Positions 10,091-21,035 of a stretch of DNA of 64,000 bases are shown here, piece by piece. The notes below the pieces were generated by a model, which was not told the origin of the DNA, did no database searches, and saw only the letters and a program-made list of their open reading frames with translations. Positions within the stretch are counted from its first letter, which is position 1. Every line of letters starts with the position of its first letter. This DNA is from Theocolax elegans (Eukaryota; Arthropoda; Insecta; Hymenoptera; Cerocephalidae): NCBI GenBank assembly GCA_026168455.1, contig CM047426.1, positions 29,943,058-30,007,057 of the forward strand, read 5' to 3'. A program made the translations under genes and the position numbers.

Positions 10091-12083
10091 ATGAAGCTTC
10101 TGACGGCAGGTATATACAAAGTCTCTATTATAATTGTAACTGTGTAATAGAAATTTATTATTGATTCTTTTATTTGATCACGGAATATTAAATTATATGT
10201 AATTAGTAAAATTTACTATAAATATAGTAATACAATGTATATACACTTTAAAGTAATAAAATATTGAAGTAGTAGATTATGCATCTATACATTATGATTG
10301 TTCCGTATTGAAATTCTATTTACACAATTTGCAATATCAAGTGCATTATTATCTTATTAATTAATAAATAATTATTTTGTATAAATATAAAATTAAATAT
10401 AAATAATGAAAATTGAATTGCGTATAAAAGGTATTCAAATAGATTTAATTGACTTTTAGGAATATTCATTTTGACATTGGGCATTGCGGCAGCTGATGTC
10501 GCATCAGAATTTAAAGCCGCAAAAATCGAACCAGACATAATTGATAAAGTTCCAAATGAATCAATTGAGGTATTACAATTATTTTAATATTCTTTATTAT
10601 AATATTATAATTTAAATTACGTTCGCTTTTCGCAATATGTACATTTCGCAGATTAAATACGGTGACAAAGAAATCAATTTGGGAAATGAAATTACTCCGA
10701 CAGAGGCCAAAGACATACCAGAAGTTCACTATAAACACGAAGGCGGAGTTCTTTACACTTTAGTTATGACAGGTATGAATTATACTAGTGCTATAATAAA
10801 CTGATGTCGCAACATATATTTTCCGCCTCTTTTATCCTATTATATGCTAATCCAAGTGAAAGAAAGTTTATAATATAATTTAATAGTCGGCAATCACGCG
10901 TTTAGAAATCGTTAGAAAGTAAAAGGACGCGCATCGGAATAAAATATTAAATTTGTAATTTTTTATAAAATTACACATCGAATCAAAAATAATTTTTTAT
11001 GATGTTATTGCATAAATATTAAAATATAGAAGAGATGTATATAACGTAATGTATGTATAAGTGAGAAAAGAGGAATAAATCGGATGTAGCGAAGGTGTTC
11101 GAAGCAGTAACAGTTTCGGCAAAGACGCAGATGGGCTTATCATTAGCCGACTTTAAATTGTCGTGTAAAGCCCGAGTCACTTTCACCAAGGAACAGGTTT
11201 CTCCTTTTGTGTACCTCCTTCGCGTCACGTTGCGTTTGTATTCGATACTAAATATAGGTATTTCGAAACATGAAATGCAAAGAATGGTATTATCTGCCCG
11301 AGAGACTGCGAGAATTGCGTTGCGTTTGAAATAAATCTCTAATAATCTATTATGTTTTATTGTTTTCTTTTAAAAAAATGCGTATACATACACTTTGAAC
11401 CAATTTATTTTATTTTACTGGTTTTGTTCCATTCATTTTTATTGATTTACTTAAATTTCCGAAAACTATATATGCTCTAAAAGTCGGATAGATTTATCTC
11501 AAATTCTAATACTATTTATCATAATTCATGTTCAATAATTATTTTACATCAAAATACATATATATACGTGTATATTAAATAGTATAAAAAACTAATAATT
11601 GCAACATTTATTATTTTAAAGATCCTGATATTCCGGTACGTGGTTACAATCGCGAATGGCAGCATTGGGTAGTTGGAAACATTCCAGAGGATAAAGTAGC
11701 AAAAGGGGAAGTTTTAACCGAATACATAGGCCCAGCACCTCCAAAAAATACTGGTTTACATCGCTACGTATTCCTTCTTTACAAACAGAATCAAGGTTCA
11801 ATTACGTTCGATGAAAGGCGCATCGGTAACAGGTACGCCCGCACATCATTCATAGTTTACTTACACTTCACTCCCAATTAGTCGATATATACGTTTTTAA
11901 TATATATTTAACGAATAATGTATTTAACGAATAATTAATTATAGGGACAAGAGAAGGAATCGATTTTCCGTTAAGAAATTCGCTGAAAAGTATAATTTGG
12001 AAGGACCAATCGCTGGCAATTACATGAAAGCTCAATACGATGATTACGTTCCTCTAGTTCGAAGGCAAATTGGAATTTATTGA
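10091..12083 (+). CDS. PEBP family protein, gene 3, secreted form (5 exons)
   Basis: Exons 10091-10109, 10460-10569, 10652-10772, 11622-11832 and 11945-12083 give 199 residues; phases are 1, 0, 1 and 2 at the junctions. Residues 1-18 form a classical signal peptide (MKLLTAGIFILTLGIAAA), so the mature protein is secreted. The PEBP signatures are DPDIP at 84-88, QHW at 97-99 and GLHR at 128-131, followed by DDYVP near the C-terminus. The first exon has a good GTATAT donor and supports the mini-exon proposed for gene 2. The last intron (phase 2, after the GNR motif) is unique to this copy, and intron 3 is long (849 bp). As in gene 2, an intron lies just before the IKY strand. The copy is intact; a lipid- or small-molecule-binding role follows from the family. 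Confidence 0.94.
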
Positions 12084-13110
12084 AGAATAAATAATTAATA
12101 CTCTGAATTATAATAATACAGTCTTTATATAGTTTTATGTATATTTAAAATTATAGTTCACCATTATTTCATAAGTTACCTTAAATTACATTAATTTTAA
12201 ACATTTTTTGTATTTGTATGTATTATATATATATAATTTTTTTTATTCTCGCAGTTGTATTGTACGAATGAGTTTTTACAAATAAAAATTTAAAAATATA
12301 CGTATGGCGTTTGAACAGGTTTTTACATTGGAATACATCTTTAGAATTATGATTAAATATATTAACGTGGAATATTTGTGTATAAGATAATAAATTTCAT
12401 CAACATAGAATAAGATAAATGATTAATCATTACGCAGGAATGATTCCACTTTTAGTATTTATGCAGTCAACTTTTTTTTACGTATACCTATACTAATGTT
12501 ACTATTGCACTTTATTTTTATTATAAATATTAATTGTTTTGATGTTTCGAAAACTTCTAATCACGTAAATACACGGTGTAGCTCAAATAAATGTGTATAA
12601 TTATTTTTTTTATTTCGTTTTAAGTGGTTTCGAATTATTATTAGATAAATTAAAAAATGTATAAAACCTAAATATATATAATAGAGTAAATGTTCACAGG
12701 TACATTAATACATACACACAATGTACATATATACATATATATATGCTGTACAGTAACATAGTACATATACTAATATAAGATTTTTAAGAAAATAGAGAAG
12801 TATTTGTAATGAATGTTTAGTCAACATATTAAAAAATCAATGCATTTTATTGAAACTGTGCGACAGTATATGTATATGTGATGCCTAATCACTCCTCAAT
12901 TTATAAAACATAAGTAATGGTCCTTATTACAGGTGAATCGAATTCGGGTGTACCTGCTCCCACAGGCCACAACAACAAGTACATGTATCAAGAGAACTCG
13001 TTTATTGAATAGGAATTATCGATGTAACAAATATATAGGTATATAGGTATGTACATATTTCGGTATATATGCAACATTATAACAACAATATATAAAACAG
13101 TGGGCACTGA
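12084..13110. other. Intergenic, AT-rich; no gene seen
   Basis: 3' UTR of PEBP gene 3, then A/T-rich sequence with TA-dinucleotide tracts (12715-12745, 13030-13095). A slightly GC-richer patch at about 12930-13020 contains no clear open frame. Confidence 0.4.
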
Positions 13111-13699
13111 GCATGCGCGGACTAGGAGGAAGATCTGCGCGCCTGTCACGTGATCAGTTATATGACTTCCATGACGGCTAGAGATATTCCTTGTTTCGTT
13201 GATGACGGTGACATAAAAATTGAATCATCAACATTGTAAAATTACTGTATTGGGCCGAGCGATTCGTTTCATTTATCAGGTAGAGTGTAATTATATACAA
13301 AACAAAATCGATCTTGTATCATTTAATGATGGGAATACTGCATTTTACACCCAGGTATACGGGTGACAAGGTGGAAGCGAAAATTCACTATTGCTGTGAC
13401 GTCCGCCATTTTGGTGTAGCGTCAACTAAAAAGCGTCAACTGATGTAAATCAACGGTCATTCCGAATTATGGTCACTTACGTGTTGTTGGAGCTCAAATT
13501 ACAATTGTTTCAAATTTTGACGATTGAAAATGTATACATAACTTTTTTTGAATGTTAATAATACAAAGGTAACTAATTATTATTTATATTTAATCGTAGC
13601 TATTAAGGAATTTAATTAATTCAGGTTAGAATTCACTATAATATTTACTTGTTTTGGTTTCAGTCTTAACTTTCTAATTGTTTAGAAAAATTCATCAAA
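13111..13699 (+). promoter_or_regulatory. Likely promoter and 5' leader of the BED/hAT-derived gene
   Basis: GC-richer DNA begins at GCATGCGCGG (13111; NRF1-like half-site), followed by a TCACGTGA E-box at 13146-13153. No TATA box is obvious. A pyrimidine-rich TTGGTTTCAG near 13664 could be a 5' UTR splice acceptor shortly before the ATG at 13700. Motifs recognised by eye only. Confidence 0.4.
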
Positions 13700-16234
13700 A
13701 TGAAGCTTAAAAAAATATTAGAAACAAGTTTTACGCTTCAACCTAAGGAGGCGAATCAAAAACTTGATATATACAAATGTAAATATTGTGGACAAACTTA
13801 TGCCCGACATATAACTCGAATGAGTATACATTTATTAAAATGTACCGGTTGTCCTCCTGCAATAAGAGAATTGCTCCAAGAGAAAGTTAAAGGCAAAATC
13901 CTAGAATCGTCTAAACATGGATTTAATAAAAAAGGACAAGTCAGAAATTTAAAAAAGATCTTGGAAGAAAATTTTGTTCTTCAACCAAGAGATGGCAATC
14001 AGAAACTCGATATATTTAAATGTAAACATTGTGAACAGAAATATGCTCGTAACGCATCAAGAATGAGTCTTCATTTACAAAAATGTGTAGACTGTCCAGA
14101 AGAAGTAAAAGACTCTCTTGAAATAAATGTTAAAGGCAATATTGTTCATAAAGTAACTAGAAACTTAATACCAAAAAAATTGCTGGAAAGCAGTTTTATT
14201 TTACAGCCAAAAGAACCTAATCAAAAACTTCAAACATTTAAATGTAAATATTGTGGACAAATTTATGCTAGGCATTCAACTCGAATGAGTATGCATTTGC
14301 AAAAATGTATAGGTTGTCCTGGTTCAATTAAAGAATCGCTTACAGAAAAGTATAGGAGAGAACAAAAGAGAAATGACTTAATGAAAAGACGTAATTCGGA
14401 AAGCGAAGATGTAGCTAGTGACGAGGATTATAATTCATCAATAATGCCTAGCGAAAGTGTGTATTTTAATGAAAGTCACAATGAAAATGCATTCATTGAT
14501 AGAATGACTAAACAAAGGCAGAAGTACTGTGAAGAACTTCTTGCTAAAGCAATTTATGCTTCTAATGCACCAGTTAGTATTATAGACAATGAACACTGGC
14601 GAACTTTATTAAATACTCTGAGCCCAGCATTTCAATTACCCACACAACATCAACTTTCAACTAATTTATTAGAAACAACATATGAAAATGTTAAAAAAAC
14701 TGTTGATCAAAAGGTTAGAGATGCAGTTTCAATTGGATTACAATGCAGTTACAGATCGAATGCAAGAAATGAAGGTATAATTCACTTTGTACTGAATACT
14801 CCAGATCCTGTATTGTACAAGTCAATTTCATTATCAACAAATGTAGAAGATGAACATCTATACATGGAAAAAATAAGTGAAGTTATTGACGAAGTTGGTG
14901 CTGAAAGAGTCTTAGGAGTTTGTTTAGATAGTATATCTACTTGCGAAAATCTTTGGGAATTGCTGCAACAAAAGTATGAAGAGCACAATATTTCATTTTA
15001 TAATTGTTCATCACAAACTTTAAATCGATTATTGAAAGATATATCAGATATACCCAATATAAATATATTATTAAAAAATGCTTCAACTATGGTAAAAGAA
15101 GTTAAACAGTCTCACATATTATCAGCATTATTGAATGAAACACAAAGAGCTGCTGCAGAGAAAAATCAAAGTGTTGTTTCATTAAAATTACCAGGAACTA
15201 AAAGATGGAATTCTTCTTTAATATGTTTAGAAAGTCTTTTGGAAAATAAGGAGAATTTACAAATTCTTGGTTTTTCACAAAAAGCTGATAAATATATAAG
15301 TAAAGCAACAAAGGAATTAATAGCAGAAGAAGAGTTTTGGATTAAAATAAGTAGTTATATAAAACTTGTTAAACCAATTATAAAATGGATTTCACATTTA
15401 GATGATGAAGAGGCAAAAGTTTGTGAAGTTCCTGAAGTATTTGCTGATCTAGAACAACACTTTATTACAGAGTTTCAGGAACCACCACTTTGCCTATTTT
15501 CTGTTGACGAATCTGATCAAATTTTAAAAAGGTTTAAAAACCTATCTTCTGCTGTTCTGCAACCAATTCATTATGCGGCTAATATACTAAATCCATTATT
15601 TAAAGGTGAACATCTAAGTTCATCTGAATTTGTTCAAGGCACAGAAATAATAAGTAAATTATCTTTAAAATTTGGGTTACCTGAAGATGATATACTTGTT
15701 GATTTAGCAAATTATAATTCAGGTAAAGGTGTCTGGAGTGTAAATTTTGTAAAAAAATCTATTGCTTTAATGCCTCCTTCTACTTGGTGGAAAGGTTTCT
15801 TTAAAAATTCTTTTCTAACTAAAATTGCAGCTGCAATATTAGATTTACCAAGTACATCCATTGCAACCACAGATAGGTCAAATAAGAGGAGTAGTTTGAA
15901 AGATGATCCTACTGGAAAAATTATGTATATAAGTCAAAATCTTAGATTGTTAGATCCTAAAAGAAATGACAAAAATAGTAAACATCAGGAAGAAGAAACA
16001 CTAGATAAAACAGATGAAGAATTAATGATAGAAGATATTGAAGTTTATAATGAAGATATTGAAGAAGTTCTTGTAGAGGATCCTGAAGAAACTATGGAAG
16101 AAGCCGAAGAAATTACTGGTGACCCTGAAGAAATTAGAGAAGAGAATGGTGAAGAACAAAATACTGGACTATACATACAAATTGTAAATGATGCAGGAGA
16201 AACATTTTATGTACAGCAAAGTGTTCCATTGTAA
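13700..16234 (+). CDS. hAT transposase-derived protein with three BED-like zinc fingers
   Basis: Single-exon 844-residue frame, start in context CAAAATG. Three tandem repeats of about 77 residues each carry a Cx2C-x13-Hx3C finger: C27/C30/H44/C48, C108/C111/H125/C129 and C182/C185/H199/C203, each preceded by a LQP..NQKL block. Residues from about 300 to 720 resemble a hAT (DUF659-like) transposase: an HW..L..L.P.F.LP stretch near 300-320, a KRWN motif at 501-504 and a PSTWW..F C-terminal dimerisation-type block. The catalytic parts are decayed. The expected first Asp region (near 346) has no DGW/DxW motif, and the CxxH motif reads CSSQ at 436-439. The tail is very acidic. I infer a domesticated, catalytically inactive DNA-binding protein rather than a live transposon; no terminal inverted repeats or target duplication were seen around it. 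Confidence 0.85.
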   Translation: MKLKKILETSFTLQPKEANQKLDIYKCKYCGQTYARHITRMSIHLLKCTGCPPAIRELLQEKVKGKILESSKHGFNKKGQVRNLKKILEENFVLQPRDGNQKLDIFKCKHCEQKYARNASRMSLHLQKCVDCPEEVKDSLEINVKGNIVHKVTRNLIPKKLLESSFILQPKEPNQKLQTFKCKYCGQIYARHSTRMSMHLQKCIGCPGSIKESLTEKYRREQKRNDLMKRRNSESEDVASDEDYNSSIMPSESVYFNESHNENAFIDRMTKQRQKYCEELLAKAIYASNAPVSIIDNEHWRTLLNTLSPAFQLPTQHQLSTNLLETTYENVKKTVDQKVRDAVSIGLQCSYRSNARNEGIIHFVLNTPDPVLYKSISLSTNVEDEHLYMEKISEVIDEVGAERVLGVCLDSISTCENLWELLQQKYEEHNISFYNCSSQTLNRLLKDISDIPNINILLKNASTMVKEVKQSHILSALLNETQRAAAEKNQSVVSLKLPGTKRWNSSLICLESLLENKENLQILGFSQKADKYISKATKELIAEEEFWIKISSYIKLVKPIIKWISHLDDEEAKVCEVPEVFADLEQHFITEFQEPPLCLFSVDESDQILKRFKNLSSAVLQPIHYAANILNPLFKGEHLSSSEFVQGTEIISKLSLKFGLPEDDILVDLANYNSGKGVWSVNFVKKSIALMPPSTWWKGFFKNSFLTKIAAAILDLPSTSIATTDRSNKRSSLKDDPTGKIMYISQNLRLLDPKRNDKNSKHQEEETLDKTDEELMIEDIEVYNEDIEEVLVEDPEETMEEAEEITGDPEEIREENGEEQNTGLYIQIVNDAGETFYVQQSVPL

Positions 16235-16587
16235 TATTAATTTTGTCGTATGTAGGACATTATTGAGTAATGAAAGCTTAATTTAAGGTTACTATTTTAT
16301 ATTATACTTATGCTAGCTAATTAATGTATTTATAATAAAATAAATAATAATTTGTAGATGTTTTAAATAATCATAAGAAATACTTGTTCAATTATTAACA
16401 GAAAAATTTACCTTGATAACCTTGTTTAATGACGGTTATTTTGTGAAATCTGACAGCATATTTCTATCTTCAATATGGTTGCCTATGTTTGGAGTTTTGC
16501 ACGTGGAGCACGTGGTTTAATAATGTCTTCAATTTAGCACAGAATTGTTGTTAAATTAACGTGTAAATAAAATATATACGTATAAAA
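16235..16587. other. Short spacer between the BED/hAT gene and TSR1
   Basis: Holds the 3' UTR of the upstream gene (AATAAA-like signals near 16335) and the promoter and leader of TSR1. A slightly GC-richer stretch around 16480-16530 (GGAGTTTTGCACGTGGAGCA, with CACGTG twice) is the probable TSR1 promoter. Confidence 0.45.
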
Positions 16588-19500
16588 ATGGGTATAGAAA
16601 CGCAAGAAACTCATCGACCAGGTGCTTTTAAGAAGCCAAATAAACCTCATAAAACTGGAAGACACCGAAGTAAAGGTTCTATATCCAATGATTCTAGAGG
16701 TAAAATTTATTATCATATTTTGTATTTAAGTTTTTAATACTGTTTGACAACATATTAGTTTAAGTCTATTATTAATTTCGGAAATTTAAAGTAATTTTCT
16801 TTTTCCCTACGGTATATTTAAAATTGTACATCATATTTTATAATAATATATAGTACACGAGGTTATGTTTAGGAAATTATATACATACATTTATGTCTAA
16901 ATATCTTGTATGTATAAGAAAAGTAACATTTATTTTCTTACTGCACTTATCAATGAAGGACGCATCTCTGTAAAAAGCCTTTCGAAACACATGAAAAAGG
17001 AGCTTGGCAAAGAAGCTCGCAGAAACCAACTTCAACAAATTCGTTCAAATAAACGTGAAGAAGTGTTGAAACAAAAACGAAGTCTTGGTGGTGCACAAAG
17101 TCCACCAATTATAATTGTCCTAATACCTTTACAAGAAGATGTAAACATAGATGGTGTTGTACATTTATTAACAAATGCTGATGATGAAGCAATTATTAAT
17201 CACAGTTCATGCGCTACACATATAAGGTTCATTTTATTAATTTTTTTTAGTTAAAAATCTGTTATATTGTAAATATTTATTATTTTATTTTTGTAATAGT
17301 GTACCGAGATTTAAGCAACGCTTTTCCATTATTGTTCCCCCGGTTGGTGATATTTTTGCAACAATGGATTTTGCAAAAGTAGCTAATACAGTATTATTTC
17401 TTACATCTGCTGTACATGAATCTGATAAAAGTCAACGAAATGAAGTGATTGACTCATGGGGTGAAGGGATACTTCAATCAATAGTTTCTCAAGGTTTACC
17501 CACCCCTATTGTTGCTGCAACAAATATAGAAAGTCTGCCCATGAAAGTATGTGTAGTATATTTTTAAAGTCTATAAATTTATATTATGGTTAATTTATTA
17601 CTTTTCTTTAAAGAAACGTCAGGATTTCAAACAACATTTGCAAAAATCATTATTCAAATGGCTTCCAGAAGAAAAAGTTATGACCCTTGATAAGGTTGCA
17701 GATGCACTAAATATCTTAAGACGTGCAGGATCTCAAAAACAAAGAAGTGTTGCATATAGGAGTAAAAGGTCGTATCTATTAGGCGAACAAGTTAAATTTA
17801 ATTTAGATGTAAGAAAATACATTTTTATCATATAATTATTATTATAAATATAATGTAAATAATGTTTTAAACTTATGTACTTTAGAATACAGAAAATAAT
17901 TTTGGTACCTTAGAAGTGTCAGGATATTTACAAGGTTTACCATTATCAGTTAATGGTCTAGTTCACATACCAGGCTTTGGAGATTATCAAATGTCACGTA
18001 TTGAAGAACCAAAGGATCCCTTTCCTTTGGGTCCTGAAAAAATACGTTCTGGATCAGATGTTCAAATGGATGAAGAAAAAAAATTGCTTGCTGTGGCTGA
18101 TCCAAATATACAAGTAATTTAAAAGTATATATGTGAAAATATATAAAATACTAGACATTTATTTGTTTACATATTTTTTTATCATTCCAAGGAATCTTTA
18201 GAAGCTGAAAATATACCAGATCCTATGGATGCAGAACAAACTTGGCCAACAGAAGAAGAATTAGCTTTAGCAAAAGCCCAACAGAAACGTAAAATTATTA
18301 AACGGGTGCCTAAAGGTACTTCAGAATATCAAGCAGCTTGGATTCCTGATGAAGAGGGAGGTTTGTGTTATTTTGTTTTTATTTAATACATTTTCTTATG
18401 TTTCTTTTATTTTAGTATATTTTATATTTAAATTTAGAAGAAATATATGATGATGAGGATGAAAGCCAATCAGAGGACGATAATATGATAGTTGAAGCAG
18501 CTCAGTCAGAAGTACTTAGTGATGTAGATGCTGAAGATAAAGAAGAATACGAAACTATAACTATTTCTGAAGCTCCAAACGAGCAGCGTTATGATGAGAA
18601 AACCGATTTCAATGAAGAAAAACTAGCAATAGTGAAGTTTAAAGGTAAGCTGTTTATTTTTTTTATTACCCAAAAAGAATAAATTATGATATTTAATTTT
18701 AAATATTAATTATTTACAGAAGCTAAACTTGACTCACAGTTTCCTGATGAAGTTGATACACCACAAGACATACTTGCGAGAGATAGATTTCAAAAATATC
18801 GAGGTTTGGATTCATTTCGTAAGGATTTTTGGGATAACAAAGAAAGTCTTCCTTATGACTATGCTAGAATATTTAATTTTGAAAATTTTGATCGTACCCG
18901 TAGACGAATTTTTAAGGAACGAGAAAATTTGACTGAAATACAGGTATCTGATTAAATATCTCTTTAAATTAATATATGTATTTTTTCATGAAAATGTGTG
19001 AAATTATGTTTAATTTAGCCTGGATCATATATTACAATACATATTAATGGTATTAGTAAGGAATTAATTGAAAAATATCGAGAAATGCCTAATCAACCGT
19101 TAATAGTATTTGGAATGTTAGAAAATGAACACAGGATGTCCGTATTAAATTTTATTTTAAAACGTACATTAAATAGTGATATTCCAATTAAGTCGAAAGA
19201 ACGTCTTATTTTCCAATGTGGATTTAGAAGATTTTCAGCATGTCCAATTTTTAGTCAACATACAAATGGAAATAAACATAAAGTACGTAATTTTAAAGAC
19301 TATCCAATTGAAATATAATTGTAAATTAAAAATTAACACGATCAAATTATTAATTTTAAATATCTTAGTTTGAAAGGTTTTTTCAACCCAATAGTACAGC
19401 TGTTGCCTCAGCCTTTGCACCAATTACATTTCCACCTTGTCCAGCTCTATGTTATTTAGAAAAGAAAGATGGAACTTTGGTATGCCGTTTTCAGTTAAAT

Positions 19501-20023
19501 TAAATTTAATCACTGTAAAATAATTTTCTGTTTTTGTTAATATTTTCATCTGTTGAAAACAGGAGCTAATTGCAACGGGTAGTCTATTATCAGTTAATCC
19601 AGACAGACTGGTTATTAAACGAATTATTTTAAGTGGACATCCATTTAAAGTACACAAACGATCAGCTGTTATAAGATTTATGTTTTTTAATCGTGAAGAT
19701 ATTATGTGGTTTAAACCAGTAAAACTACGTTCTAAATATGGTCGCAAAGGACATATAAGAGAACCGTTAGGTACTTAAATACTATAAATATTTTAAATTA
19801 ATTAAATTATGTAAATTATATTTTGACATTTTTAAATATTAAACTAAATTATATTTTTTGTATAGGAACACATGGGCACATGAAATGTATATTTGATGGA
19901 CAATTAAAATCTCAAGATACAATTTTGATGAATCTGTACAAAAGAGTGTTCCCGAAATGGACATACGAACCGTGGTTGTTGACCGTAGGATATAATAAAA
20001 TAAGTGATGTAAAAATGGAATAA
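16588..20023 (+). CDS. Tsr1: Pre-rRNA-processing protein TSR1, complete, 12 exons
   Basis: Exons: 16588-16699, 16959-17226, 17300-17546, 17614-17808, 17886-18113, 18192-18360, 18438-18644, 18720-18943, 19019-19282, 19369-19479, 19563-19770 and 19866-20023. All junctions are GT-AG and in phase, giving 796 residues (the human protein is about 804). TSR1 is a GTPase-like, catalytically inactive assembly factor that binds late pre-40S particles in nucleolus and cytoplasm and blocks premature subunit joining. Visible hallmarks: a basic N-terminus rich in His/Lys/Arg, TWPTEEEL and RVPKGTS (about 370-400), an acidic insert (about 407-440), then [31 protein letters not shown] and [28 protein letters not shown]. 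These belong to the AARP2CN and Bms1/Tsr1 C-terminal domains. It converges tail to tail with BRE1. Confidence 0.97.
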
Positions 20024-21035
20024 ATTTAAGTACAAATGTATGTATTGTTTTACATATGAATTTTTTATGTTGAAAAATGTATTTTATATAGATACATGAA
20101 ACGTGTAACAAATTGATTTAATTCATAAATATGTTTATATTATTTTTCAAAGTCGCTGTTCATTTGTATGATCTTTTACGGAAACCATTATAAATGATTC
20201 ATAATTTGCACAAATGATTGTATAATTAAAGATTATTATTTAATTTGTTGGAAATATTGTTTTCTTTTGTAAGTATATTATGCTTGATCACAGCATTATA
20301 TTCTTGTATTATTTCGCACTTTATTCGATATACACATTTTTCTATGTAATTAAAAACTGCTGTACAGTCGAAGACTATCTAGAAATCATTTATAAATGTA
20401 TGTTATGCGCCTATTTACATTGTTGAACAAACTATGATAATTGGCATTACTTTTGCGCTATCAATATTATTAAATAATATTTCATTTTAACAAAATATAA
20501 TAATTTACTTAAAACTTAAAAACAATAAAAAAATTATTCAGATAAGTTAAAATTGTAAACGCGCGTTTATGACACGCAAAAGTTTATGCTGGTTAAAAAG
20601 TAAAAAAAAAATAATAAATTGAAAAATCTACCTACATTTTTTACAGTTTAGAATAAGTTTTTCATACATTTTTTTAAGAAATGAAGATTGAATCAATGAC
20701 TCACGAACCTTCAATTAATTAAATCATTAAACAAAAGAAATTTAAGACATTTACTAAATAATCAAGCTATGTTTAGCTTTCTTGTTTTGTAATACTAATT
20801 ACCATATATCGTTTCTATACACACGGCACACGCTTCTGACTTAATAATTATTAATGTTCATATTTTATGTACATTGTCACAATTCACGCTATTAAGAAAA
20901 AAGTGTACATCTTTTGTAACAAAAGTATAAAAATGAAATGCACTTTAAAGCATTTTATATTGACAATGACTGTTATCGCAGGTAGAGAACTGTGTGTTGA
21001 TGTATTTATTATAAAATAAATTAATGCTTCTTCCT
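20024..21035. other. Convergent intergenic region: 3' UTRs of TSR1 (+) and BRE1 (-)
   Basis: AT-rich sequence between two stop codons on opposite strands. It contains AATTAAA/AATAAA-like signals on both strands, so the transcripts may overlap. No open frame looks coding. Confidence 0.55.

Noticed and set aside
14782..14988. Minus-strand frame within the BED/hAT gene
   Set aside because: A shadow of the strong + strand coding frame, with no independent motif.
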